A stretch of DNA of 12,293 nt, from contig CALCIC010000645.1 of NCBI GenBank assembly GCA_937907405.1, positions 1 through 12,293 of the forward strand, in the 5' to 3' direction. The position numbers and the translations under genes are program-made. Under the pieces are notes generated by a model. The model was not told where the DNA came from. It searched no databases and worked only from the letters and a program-made list of their open reading frames with translations. The first letter of the stretch is position 1. Every line of letters begins with the position of its first letter. The stretch comes from an uncultured Isosphaeraceae bacterium. GTDB taxonomy: Bacteria > Planctomycetota > Planctomycetia > Isosphaerales > Isosphaeraceae. This document shows, in pieces, positions 1 through 7,458 of the stretch.

Positions 1-1521
1 GCGACCGTCTCCCCCCACGTCCGGAACCGCTTGCTCCTCTGGCTCGTCTGCGGCCTGGGGTTCTCGGTCCTCGCCTGGGGGACTTCGGGGGGGCTTTCCC
101 CGCGATCGGTCGTCGGAGTCGGCGGATCACGGTCTTCCGGGGCGGAGGTCGCCCACGGCGAGGCCGGCGTCAAGGCCAAGGTCAAGGCGGGTCCGTCGCT
201 GGCCTTCGCCCGCTGGCTGGCGAGCTCGGGGGCGCTCGGAATCGACGAGGCGAACGCCTTCTCGATCCCGGCGCCGGCCCCGACCCCGGCCGCGCTGGCG
301 CATCGCGAGCATGTGGAGGCCGACGACGACGAGGTCCTGTTCGCGGCGATGGAGCGGCTTGAGCGGCGGATGGCGGCCGGCATGATCCGCGCCCGCGATT
401 CGGTCGTGACGCTTGAATACAAGGCGGCCGACGGCCTCGACGGCGCCCGCCGAGCGGCGACGGGGGTCGTGGTCAACGACCACGGCGACGTCCTCTCGGT
501 TCGGATCGACCGACCCGTTCCAACGGCCGGCGAGTCCGACGAATCGGCCTCGTCCCGGATCTCGGCCCGCGACGCCTTCGGCCGCCGTCACCCGGCGCGC
601 TGGATCGCCGCCGATGTCGACACCGGGCTGACGCTGCTGCGGATCGCCCCGCGCGTCGTTCGGCCGATCCGATCAGCGGCCGAGCCGCCGGCTCTGGGGA
701 GTCAGGTCTTCGTGATCGGCAATCCGTTCGGTCTGGGGCATTCCGTCAGTCGGGGGCAGATCGCCGGCCTCGACCGCACGTTGGAGCTGCGTTCCCGGCA
801 GATCAATGGATTGATCCAGATCCAGACGCCGTTGTTCCCCGGCGACAGCGGCGCGGCGGTGGTCAACTTCCGGGGCCAGTGGCTGGGGCTGGTCCGAGGC
901 GGCCTGGCGAGCGGCTCGGCCGAGCACGGCGCGCCGACGGAGCGAGGCGACGACCTGGGCTTCGCCGTCCCCGCCGACCACGCTCTCTGGATCGCCGAGC
1001 AGCTCCGGGAACTCGGCCGGGTCGACCGTGCGTACCTGGGGGTCCGCCTCGAATCGGAGTCGAGCCAGGCCGCGCCCCCCGAGGGCGCCGCGCTCGTCGA
1101 CGTCCTGCCCGACACCCCCGCGGCCCGGGGAGGGCTTCAGATCGGCGACCGGATCGTGTCGTTCGACGGCCAGCCGATGCGGACCCCCCTCGACCTGACC
1201 GAGCGGCTCGACCGGACCCTCGCCAACAAGCCGGTCCGGCTCGAAATCGTTCGAGGCCGCGACGCCGACGGAGCACCGCTGCGCAAGGCGATCTGGGTCG
1301 AGACGGCCAACCGCCCCGCCGCTCCGGCCGTCGCCGAAGGTGAGACTCTCGCTCCCGCGTCGGTCGGCCCGCCGCGGGCCGATGAGCTTCCCGTCGCGCT
1401 CCCCCGGGCGGTCGCCGACCGTCTCGAAAGTCTGGAGCGCCGGCTCGACCAGTTGGAGCGTCCCGCGCCAGGGCCGAACCACGTCGAAGCCCAGGCGAGC
1501 ACCGGCCAGGGCCGTCCCTGA
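1..1521 (+). CDS. Trypsin-like (HtrA-type) serine protease-fold protein with PDZ domain, 5' end outside window, probably inactive
   Basis: The frame is open to the left edge. The first in-window start candidate (TTG at 31) falls just after positively charged HVRNR and inside a hydrophobic stretch, so the true start probably lies upstream and the protein is exported or membrane-anchored. Numbering from base 31: a linker to about 100, a chymotrypsin-like beta-barrel at about 120-320, a PDZ domain at about 333-415 (YLGVRL, then DTPAARGGLQIGDRIVSFDG), and a C-terminal tail with a short coiled-coil-like stretch (RLESLERRLDQLER). The serine motif GDSGAAV is present (S273). The histidine motif of HtrA proteins (TxNHVV) reads SVRIDRP, and the aspartate of the TDLALL motif is glycine (DTGLTLL, G199). 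Family knowledge places HtrA proteins in envelope protein quality control. With two triad residues apparently gone, this copy may act as a binding or chaperone-like protein. The fold is well supported; the role is not. Confidence 0.85.
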   Translation, partial: ATVSPHVRNRLLLWLVCGLGFSVLAWGTSGGLSPRSVVGVGGSRSSGAEVAHGEAGVKAKVKAGPSLAFARWLASSGALGIDEANAFSIPAPAPTPAALAHREHVEADDDEVLFAAMERLERRMAAGMIRARDSVVTLEYKAADGLDGARRAATGVVVNDHGDVLSVRIDRPVPTAGESDESASSRISARDAFGRRHPARWIAADVDTGLTLLRIAPRVVRPIRSAAEPPALGSQVFVIGNPFGLGHSVSRGQIAGLDRTLELRSRQINGLIQIQTPLFPGDSGAAVVNFRGQWLGLVRGGLASGSAEHGAPTERGDDLGFAVPADHALWIAEQLRELGRVDRAYLGVRLESESSQAAPPEGAALVDVLPDTPAARGGLQIGDRIVSFDGQPMRTPLDLTERLDRTLANKPVRLEIVRGRDADGAPLRKAIWVETANRPAAPAVAEGETLAPASVGPPRADELPVALPRAVADRLESLERRLDQLERPAPGPNHVEAQASTGQGRP

Positions 1522-1729
1522 CGAGTCCGTGAGACCGCGCCCCGCTCAATTCTCAAAGAAGAGGACCGGTCCGGTTGATCGACGAGGACGGTTTTCCACT
1601 CGGGACGCGCCGGCCTCGGCCGTCCGAATTGGGGTTTCGGCCTTTGCATCCGGCCGGTAAGATGCGGGCCGAGAGTTATTCTTGCGGAGCGCAACTGGAG
1701 TGTCCCCGCCGCCGTCGAGGAAGGATCCT
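1522..1729. other. Intergenic region between protease-like gene and flippase gene
   Basis: This stretch holds no convincing gene. It contains the perfect 10-base palindrome GGACCGGTCC at 1563-1572 and a possible -10 box TAAGAT at 1658-1663, with TTTCGG 17 bases upstream of it. A purine-rich ribosome binding site lies at 1718-1725. No T-run terminator follows the protease-like gene. Confidence 0.4.
1718..1725 (+). promoter_or_regulatory. Ribosome binding site that decides the flippase start
   Basis: AGGAAGGA is followed after four bases by GTG at 1730. The reading frame could be extended back to a TTG at 1682, but that codon has no comparable purine-rich leader and the extra residues are proline- and serine-rich with no domain character. 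The GTG at 1730 is therefore preferred. Confidence 0.6.
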
Positions 1730-3319
1730 GTGAGCACGGCCAATCCCGCCATCACCGCCCCTCGGGCGCTGCCGCCCGTCCTGGGGCGTCTGCTCAGCGG
1801 CACGTTCTGGCTGGCGCTTCGCGTCCCGCTTCAGGTCGTGTTTTCGCTGTGGACGACCCGGCTGATCCTGGACACGATCCACGCCGACGCGATGGGCGCG
1901 TATCGATACGCCATCGGGTTCGGCTTCTTCCAGATGCTGTTCGAGTTCGGGATCAGCTCGGCGCTCCAGCGGCAGATCTCCGATTCGTGGACGCGGGGGG
2001 ATCGCGAGGGGGTCGACCGGGCCGTGGCCTGCGGCCTGAATTTCTACGCCGCGATGGCCTTCGTGCAGATGGCGGCGCTTCTGGGGGTCACCTACTGGGT
2101 GTTGCCGACCACGGGGTTCAGGGGGGAGTCGTACGACCTGATCGTCAAGCTGCTCTGGCTCCAGATCGTGACCGCCCCCTGCTACGGGTTCAGCGTGGTG
2201 GTGTCGAGCGTGCTTCAGGCGGCGCGTCGGTACGACTTCATCCCCCGGCTGGAGATGGCGATCACGATCCTCCGCAACCTGGGGCTGATCGTCGGCTTGA
2301 AGGCCGGGGTCGACTTCTTTTACCTGGTCGTGGCGCAGACGGCGATCCAGGTGTTCCTGTCGCTGGGGCCGGCGGTCTGGGTGATGATCCACGATCTCGG
2401 CCAGATGCCTCGGTTCCGCGGCGCCCGCTGGGCCGACTACAGGACGCTGGGCCACATCAGCTTTTACATGGCGCTCATCCAGATCAGCGTGGTGATGGCC
2501 GACAAGGTCGACACCACGATCCTGGGCTCCGCGATCCAGGTCGACCCGGGCCGGGCGAACGCGATCTACGACGTGGTGAGCAAGCCGTTCTTGCAGCTTC
2601 GCCAGACCGGCTGGATGCTCGCCTACATGGTCATGCCGGCCGTCGCCAGCCTGGCCGCGGCGCGCGACGCCGTGGGGATGGAGCGGATCAAGTACGACGG
2701 CACGCGGCTGCACCTGTCCGCCGTCCTGCCGATCGGCCTGCTGGGATGGATCTACGCCGGGCCGTTCCTGACTCTCTGGATCGGTCAGGGACTGGACTGC
2801 GCCCCCGAAGCGATCGCCCCCATGATGCGGCTGTTCCTCACCGCCGCGATCCCGTTGATCCTCTCGGTGCCGGTCCAGATGGCCATCGGCGTGAACAAGA
2901 TCGAGGTCATCGCCCTGTCGGCCCTCGGCGGCGCGGTCGTCAACCTGCCGGTCAGCTACTATTTGACCACGCGGCTGGGGGTCGTCGGCGTGATCTGGGG
3001 GACGGTCCTCACGACGTTCGTCTCCAACCTGATCGTGCCCGGCGTCTACGTCTTCCGGGTCCTGGAGATCGACCCCCGGACCTTCCTGAAGCGGACCCTG
3101 AGCGCCCCCCTGGGCGGCGCGGCCGCCCTGATCGCCGCGACCTGGCTGATCCGCCAGGCGATGCCCGTCACGTACCCCGGCCTCTCGCTCCGCACCCGCG
3201 CCGTGCCGCTGTTGATCCATCTGACCATCGGCACCGCCGCGTTCGTCGCCGGCTACCTGCTGGTCCCCGCCGGCCGGGGGGACCTCGCGAGCATCCGGGC
3301 GAAGCTCCGCCGACGGTGA
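1730..3319 (+). CDS. Oligosaccharide flippase / polysaccharide biosynthesis (Wzx/MATE-like) membrane protein
   Basis: This 529-residue protein has about 12-14 hydrophobic segments spread over its whole length, the usual size and layout of Wzx-type flippases of the MOP superfamily. Early sequence features typical of that group include WTTRLILDTI, then GAYRYAIGFGFFQMLFEFGI and SSALQRQIS, corresponding to the first transmembrane pair and its loops; the motif VNKIEVIALSALGGAVVNLP near residues 387-410 and the following GVVGVIWGTVL also fit. Such proteins move lipid-linked sugar units across the inner membrane for surface polysaccharide assembly. No glycosyltransferase or polymerase gene neighbours it here, so it appears to be an orphan and the substrate cannot be inferred. 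A transporter of another MOP branch is the main alternative. The GTG start is chosen on its ribosome binding site. Confidence 0.78.
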   Translation: MSTANPAITAPRALPPVLGRLLSGTFWLALRVPLQVVFSLWTTRLILDTIHADAMGAYRYAIGFGFFQMLFEFGISSALQRQISDSWTRGDREGVDRAVACGLNFYAAMAFVQMAALLGVTYWVLPTTGFRGESYDLIVKLLWLQIVTAPCYGFSVVVSSVLQAARRYDFIPRLEMAITILRNLGLIVGLKAGVDFFYLVVAQTAIQVFLSLGPAVWVMIHDLGQMPRFRGARWADYRTLGHISFYMALIQISVVMADKVDTTILGSAIQVDPGRANAIYDVVSKPFLQLRQTGWMLAYMVMPAVASLAAARDAVGMERIKYDGTRLHLSAVLPIGLLGWIYAGPFLTLWIGQGLDCAPEAIAPMMRLFLTAAIPLILSVPVQMAIGVNKIEVIALSALGGAVVNLPVSYYLTTRLGVVGVIWGTVLTTFVSNLIVPGVYVFRVLEIDPRTFLKRTLSAPLGGAAALIAATWLIRQAMPVTYPGLSLRTRAVPLLIHLTIGTAAFVAGYLLVPAGRGDLASIRAKLRRR

Positions 3320-3343
3320 GCAGGCGGCCCGCCCGCCGCGTCG

Positions 3344-3372
3344 TTCCCGAGGGTGGACCGGGCCTGTAGAAT
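3344..3372 (+). promoter_or_regulatory. Candidate promoter for the thioredoxin-TPR/MOSC unit
   Basis: TAGAAT at 3367-3372 (one mismatch to TATAAT) is preceded 17 bases upstream by TTCCCG. The -35 match is weak, but the same hexamer and spacing recur before the toxin-antitoxin operon at 8717. This is read by eye only. Confidence 0.35.
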
Positions 3373-3438
3373 GGCGTTGACAGCGTGCGGATCGATCTCG
3401 ACCCCTCGACAACGACAACGCCCCGGGACTTCCTGCTC

Positions 3439-4332
3439 ATGAGCGACGCCGCTTCCACACCGACTCCGACCTCGTCTCCTCTTTGCCCGCACATCCTCGA
3501 CGCCACGTCTGAATCGTTCGCGGCCGACGTGATCGAGCGGTCGCACGATGCGCCCGTGGTCGTCGATTTCTGGGCGCCGTGGTGCGGTCCTTGCAAGATG
3601 CTGGGGCCGGTGCTGGAGAAGCTGGCGCGCGAATACGACGGCAAGTTCACGCTGGTGAAGGTGGACGTCGACCAGGCGAGCGACGTGGCGGGGAGCCTGG
3701 GGGTGCGGTCGATCCCGGCGGTCTTCGGCGTCCGCGACGGCCAGGTGTTCGACGCCTTCACCGGGGTCCAACCCGAGAACGTCGTCCGCCAGTGGCTCGA
3801 CCGCCTGCTGCCCAGCCCGGCCGAGACCCTGGTCAAGCAGGCCCGGGCGCTCGAAGCGACCGACCCGAAGGCCGCCGACGCGAAGTACGCCGAGGCACTG
3901 AAGATCGTCCCCGACATGCCCGAGGCGCGGCTTGGGCTGGGACGATTGGCCCTGGCCGCCGGCCGGATCGACGAGGCCGCCGGCGTGATCGCCGCGCTTG
4001 AGCGCCGGGGGTTTTTGGAGCCCGATGGAGAGAAGCTCAAGGCCGAACTGATCCTCAAGTCGCAGGCCGAGAACTCCGGCGGCGTCGACGCCGCTCGCGC
4101 CGCGCTCGCGGCCGAGCCGAACGACCTGACCCGCAAGTTCGCGCTGGCCGAGGCCCTTGCCGCGTCGGGCGACTATGAGGAGGCCCTCTCGCTGTGCCTC
4201 GACCTCGTCGAGCGCGACCGCAAGGGGGTCGGCGAGAAGGCCCGCCAGACGATGCTCGCCGTGTTCCAACTCCTTCCGCCCGACTCCCGACTCGTCACCG
4301 AATTCCGCCGCCAGCTCTCGCTGGTGCTCTGA
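3439..4332 (+). CDS. Thioredoxin-domain protein with C-terminal TPR region (CnoX/YbbN-like)
   Basis: The protein has 297 residues when started at ATG 3439; a GTG at 3385 would add 18 residues of low complexity. Residues about 17-125 form a thioredoxin fold with the active-site motif WCGPC (cysteines 49 and 52), preceded by VVVDFWAP and followed by the cis-proline motif RSIPAV. The C-terminal half is helical with tetratricopeptide-like units (AKYAEALKIVPDMPEARLGL, later EPNDLTRKFALAEALAASGD). This architecture and length match the YbbN/CnoX family; E. coli CnoX is a holdase that protects proteins from oxidative damage and cooperates with GroEL. The E. coli protein lacks one of the two active-site cysteines, whereas this one keeps both, so redox activity is plausible. 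It is followed after 15 bases by the MOSC gene, suggesting co-transcription. The ribosome binding site at this start is weak. Confidence 0.85.
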   Translation: MSDAASTPTPTSSPLCPHILDATSESFAADVIERSHDAPVVVDFWAPWCGPCKMLGPVLEKLAREYDGKFTLVKVDVDQASDVAGSLGVRSIPAVFGVRDGQVFDAFTGVQPENVVRQWLDRLLPSPAETLVKQARALEATDPKAADAKYAEALKIVPDMPEARLGLGRLALAAGRIDEAAGVIAALERRGFLEPDGEKLKAELILKSQAENSGGVDAARAALAAEPNDLTRKFALAEALAASGDYEEALSLCLDLVERDRKGVGEKARQTMLAVFQLLPPDSRLVTEFRRQLSLVL

Positions 4333-4347
4333 AAGAGGACGAATCTC

Positions 4348-5061
4348 ATGGCGCGAACAGAGGGCTTGGTGACGTCGATCCAGGTCGGGCGTCCGCAACT
4401 GCGCGGGGACGAGAACGCGGAAGACCCCTGGGACAGGCGCTGGTTCAGCGGCTTTTGCAAGGAACCCGTGGCCGGTCCGCTCGCCCTCCGTCGGCTCAAT
4501 CTCGAAGGGGACGCGCAGGCCGACCTTGAGAACCACGGCGGCGTCGACAAGGCCGTCCTTTGCTATGCGGCGGCCCATTACGACGTCTGGCGGCGCGAGC
4601 TGGCGAAGCCCGACCTCCCCTTCGGCGGCTTCGGCGAGAACTTCACGGTCGATGGCCTCGCCGAGCCCGACTTCTGCATCGGCGACGTCTGGAGCGTCGG
4701 CTCGGCCGTCGTCCAGGTCTCGCAGGCCCGGCAGCCCTGCTGGAAGCTGGCGAGGCGGTGGAAGATCAAGACGTTGGCCCTTCAGGTCCAGCAGAACGGC
4801 CGGACCGGCTGGTACCTCCGCGTCCTGACCGAAGGGGTCGTCGCCCCGCGGGCGCCCATCACCCTCGTCGAACGTCCCAACCCGGCCTGGACCATCGCCC
4901 GGTGCAACCGGATCATGCACGTCGACAAGACCGACCTCGCATCCGCCGCCGAGCTCGCCGCGCTGCCGACCCTCTCGGCGAGCTGGAAGAACACCCTGAC
5001 CAACCGCATCGAGAAGGGCCTCGAACCCGACGCCCGCCGCCGGCTGGAAGGCCGGGCGTGA
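4348..5061 (+). CDS. MOSC domain-containing protein (YiiM-like)
   Basis: This 237-residue protein carries the hallmarks of the MOSC family in its YiiM branch: NHGGVDKAVLCY at about 62-73, FGGFGENFTVDGL at 92-104, IGDVWSVGSAVVQVSQARQPC with a conserved cysteine at 131, and a C-terminal helical extension after about residue 165. MOSC domains are sulfur-carrier or molybdenum-cofactor binding folds related to the end of molybdenum cofactor sulfurases. E. coli YiiM and YcbX are linked to resistance to N-hydroxylated base analogues. C131 is the likely sulfur or cofactor ligand. A purine-rich leader (AGAGG at 4334-4338) stands nine bases before the ATG. The 15-base gap to the thioredoxin-TPR gene indicates an operon, so a thioredoxin-type electron donor may serve this enzyme, but that is inference. 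Confidence 0.85.
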   Translation: MARTEGLVTSIQVGRPQLRGDENAEDPWDRRWFSGFCKEPVAGPLALRRLNLEGDAQADLENHGGVDKAVLCYAAAHYDVWRRELAKPDLPFGGFGENFTVDGLAEPDFCIGDVWSVGSAVVQVSQARQPCWKLARRWKIKTLALQVQQNGRTGWYLRVLTEGVVAPRAPITLVERPNPAWTIARCNRIMHVDKTDLASAAELAALPTLSASWKNTLTNRIEKGLEPDARRRLEGRA

Positions 5062-5106
5062 GACTGCCATCGGACTAGAAATATCAAAATGAGATGTGGC
5101 AATCAT

Positions 5107-5127
5107 CCTTCTCCCCTCGGGAGAAGG
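5107..5127. terminator. Perfect 9-bp hairpin after the MOSC gene, possible terminator
   Basis: CCTTCTCCC at 5107-5115 pairs perfectly with GGGAGAAGG at 5119-5127 across a three-base loop. It lies 46 bases after the MOSC stop codon. No T-run follows on the plus strand, so it may be a factor-independent terminator of weak type, an mRNA-stabilising hairpin, or a copy of a dispersed palindromic repeat. Confidence 0.45.
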
Positions 5128-5152
5128 GAATAAAGCCTCACCCTTCCGCGCC

Positions 5153-5386
5153 TCACGGCGGCCCTGGCTTCTCTTTCGCCTCCGCCGCCTCGGCCGCCTC
5201 GCCGTGCGCTTCGTTGAACCCGCGGATCAGGTCGGCGTCGGACCGGCCCGACATCGCCCCTTCGCCGAACAGCACCCGCAACGCCCGCTCGCCCGACCTG
5301 CCCAACCTCGACCGTGAACCCGCCGTTACCGAACCCTCCGCGACGGCCTTCCGCTCGCGGCCTGCTCCATTCGGCCGAGTCTCCAT
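5153..5386 (-). pseudogene. Probable remnant of an ECF-type sigma factor N-terminus
   Basis: This minus-strand frame encodes 77 residues, of which about residues 31-69 (bases roughly 5180-5296) read SGERALRVLFGEGAMSGRSD followed by ADLIRGFNEAHGEAAEAAEA. This resembles the start of planctomycete ECF sigma factors, where a short leader with LF-x-x-G-A is followed by a conserved 'G-x-(S/T)-D-x-x-L-(I/L)-x-x-F' stretch and 'EAAEAAF' before the sigma region 2 helix. Here the match stops at EAAEAA and the frame ends after a lysine/proline tail, so regions 2 and 4 are absent. It is read as a truncated leftover. The resemblance is from memory of the family, not a search, and a chance ORF in GC-rich DNA remains possible. 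No ribosome binding site stands before the first methionine. Confidence 0.35.
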
Positions 5387-5410
5387 CCTGTTATGCGGCG
5401 AGGCGGAGAT

Positions 5411-7261
5411 TCAATCCGCGATCTTCGAGAACAACGAAGCAAGCGAGGCCTCGTAGTTCCGCCACCGGCCGACCGAGCTGTTGTAGATCGGCGCGCGCAC
5501 CTGGGCGACGCTGACGGTCCGCACGGCGCGGCGGGTGTTGTGGAAGTCGAGGCAGGCGGGGGCCCACTCCAGGCCGCACCAGTCGATCAGCGCGCGGGCG
5601 CTGGTTTCGAGATCGGCGACGATCGCCTCATAATCGATTTCGAGGATGGGGGAAGGGAGCGCGCGTCGCCAGTGGTCCATGACGCGCCGGTACTCGATGA
5701 TCCGCGAGGCGACGTGGTCCAGGTCGCAGGCCCACCGGACCTGACCGAAGTCGGTCAGCCAGCATGACAGGGCGACGTCGCGAACGTCGCGGCGGCAGTG
5801 GATCAGCCTGGCGTTCGGGAACATCGCGGCGATCAAGCCGAGATACAGGTAATTCTCCGGCATCTTGTCCACGATCCGATCGGCCGAGCCGTTCAAGATC
5901 GACAGCTCGTCGAGATGCCGCCGGGCCATCGCCTTCAACACGTCCGGCCCGAGGCCGTCGACCGTCCCCCCCATCGCCTTGAAAGTCTGCTTGACCAGCC
6001 GCAATTCCCCCGCGCCGAAAACTCGGGGATGGCTCGCGAGGATCTGCTCGACGAGCGTCGTGCCGGATCGTGGAAGCCCCACGACGAACACCGGCCGGTC
6101 GGTCTCCAGGCCCCAGCCCCGGACCTTCGTGAAGAACGCGGGCGTGAAGGTCGACAGCATTTGATCGACGAACGCCTTGAACGCCTCGGGACGATAGGCG
6201 AGCCCCCGGCGTTCGAGGTCGGCCCGCTGCAGCGCGTTGGCCTCGGCGGCGACCGCGTCGGCCCGCTCGAACGCGCCCCGGGCGTCGAGAACCTGAGCCA
6301 GCCCGAACAAGAGCGGTCGACGCTGATTCGCGGGAAGCCCCGGCTCGGCGAGCAGTCTCTCGATCGCGGTGAAGTCGGCGTCGGAAAGCGTGCCGCGCAG
6401 CCGGGTCGCCAGGAGCGCCAGCGCGCCGGCGTGCCGGGGGTCGAGCCGGAGGCACTCGCGGAGCGCGGCCGCCCCCTGGTCGAAGTCGCCGCGCTGCTCC
6501 AGCACGCCGGCCAGGTTGGCGTGCGCGGCGGCCAGGTTCGGTTGCAGTCGGATCAGGTCGCGGAAGCAGGCTTCCGCTTCGTCCAGGCGGTCGAGCTGCG
6601 TGAGGACGTTGCCCAGGTGGAGCCGGGCGCCGGGCAGGTCGGGACGGAGCCGGACGGCCTCTCGGCAGTGCGCCAGCGCTTCGGCCGGCTCGCCCCGATC
6701 CATCAGGATCGCCCCGAGGTTGACGTGGGCCTCGGCGGAACCCGGATCGAGCCGCGCGGCGGTCTGGAAATGATCGAGCGCGGCCGATGCGTCCCCCTTG
6801 AGCAACAGCGCGTTGGCCAGGTTGTTGTGAGCGGCGACGAAGTCGGGATCATGCGCCAGCGCCTGGCGAAACCAGCCGACGGCCTCGTCGACCTTGCCGC
6901 GATCGACGAGAAGCGCCCCCAGGTTGCAGAGGTGGTCCGGCGCGTCGGGACGCAGCCTCGCGGCCTCGCGACAACAGGCTTCGGCCTGGTCGAGCCGGCC
7001 GAGGACGCGATCGACTTCGCCCAGGCCCGCCTGGTAGTCGGCCTCCTCGGGCCGGATCGAGACCGCCTTCTCCATCAGGGTGAACGCCCGCGCCGGGTCG
7101 CCGCTCTGGAACGCGACCAGACCGAGCAGATAGAGCGCGTCGGGCCGGTCGGGATCCTCGGCGAGCGCCGCTTGATAGCGGCTCGCGGCGCGCTTCAGAT
7201 CGCCCCGGCCGTGATGAGCCAGGGCGTCGCTCAGGTCAACGGGCATCTGGGTCGTGCTCAT
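5411..7261 (-). CDS. TPR-repeat sulfotransferase family protein
   Basis: This 616-residue protein starts at ATG 7261; a TTG at 7330 could add 23 residues without domain character. Residues about 7-277 are roughly eight tandem tetratricopeptide repeats of 34 residues, with repeated ALxxxPDxxxAHxNLAxxLxxxG patterns. The C-terminal half is a sulfotransferase domain. It has the 5'-phosphosulfate loop VVGLPRSGTT at about 393-402, the segment DKMPENYLYLG at about 465-475, the 3'-phosphate motif RRDVRDVALSCW at about 490-501, and the conserved C-terminal APIYNSSVGRWRNYE. The expected reaction is transfer of sulfate from PAPS to a protein, glycan or lipid acceptor, with the repeats recognising the partner. 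The fusion is a recognised family that is common in planctomycetes. The gene is divergent from the hydroxylase gene and has no sulfate-activation genes beside it here. The leader before the start is only weakly purine-rich. Confidence 0.9.
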   Translation of the reverse strand: MSTTQMPVDLSDALAHHGRGDLKRAASRYQAALAEDPDRPDALYLLGLVAFQSGDPARAFTLMEKAVSIRPEEADYQAGLGEVDRVLGRLDQAEACCREAARLRPDAPDHLCNLGALLVDRGKVDEAVGWFRQALAHDPDFVAAHNNLANALLLKGDASAALDHFQTAARLDPGSAEAHVNLGAILMDRGEPAEALAHCREAVRLRPDLPGARLHLGNVLTQLDRLDEAEACFRDLIRLQPNLAAAHANLAGVLEQRGDFDQGAAALRECLRLDPRHAGALALLATRLRGTLSDADFTAIERLLAEPGLPANQRRPLLFGLAQVLDARGAFERADAVAAEANALQRADLERRGLAYRPEAFKAFVDQMLSTFTPAFFTKVRGWGLETDRPVFVVGLPRSGTTLVEQILASHPRVFGAGELRLVKQTFKAMGGTVDGLGPDVLKAMARRHLDELSILNGSADRIVDKMPENYLYLGLIAAMFPNARLIHCRRDVRDVALSCWLTDFGQVRWACDLDHVASRIIEYRRVMDHWRRALPSPILEIDYEAIVADLETSARALIDWCGLEWAPACLDFHNTRRAVRTVSVAQVRAPIYNSSVGRWRNYEASLASLFSKIAD

Positions 7262-7458
7262 GGTCTTCGATCGGTCGAATCTCGATCCGTTCCGCTCCGC
7301 CAGAATCCCACGAAACCAGGGCGGCGACAACCCCGGCCGCTCGACGAGCGGGGGCGCCGAGGCGAATCCTGGCGGGGACGGCGAGCTGGAGTCGGTTGCT
7401 TCGCGGGTCGATGGATGGATATCCTGAAGCGCTGGAATCGATCCCGGAGACGACCGCC
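7262..7458. other. Divergent intergenic region between the sulfotransferase and hydroxylase genes
   Basis: These 197 bases must carry the control signals of two divergently transcribed genes. I could not pick out a convincing -35/-10 pair on either strand. A GGAGA ribosome binding site at 7446-7450 precedes the hydroxylase ATG by eight bases. Confidence 0.3.

Noticed and set aside
1563..1575. Nested palindromes GGACCGGTCC and ACCGGTCCGGT after the protease-like gene
   Set aside because: Short GC palindromes are frequent in this composition, there is no T-run, and no binding protein is suggested.
1676..3418. A 580-residue open frame on the minus strand opposite the flippase gene
   Set aside because: It is rich in R, G, D, H, P and Q with no hydrophobic core or domain motif, as expected for an antisense frame of a GC-rich gene.
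3371..3442. A 23-codon upstream ORF whose stop overlaps the thioredoxin ATG (ATGA)
   Set aside because: Its ATG lies within the putative -10 box, so it would precede the transcript start, and it has no ribosome binding site.
3253..5106. A 617-residue minus-strand open frame opposite the thioredoxin and MOSC genes
   Set aside because: It crosses two clearly recognisable plus-strand genes and shows no family motif; it is a composition shadow.
5094..5456. Plus-strand frames of 73-120 residues in the 5062-5410 gap
   Set aside because: They are rich in S, P, R and A without domain features and begin inside or beside the hairpin region; no start signal.
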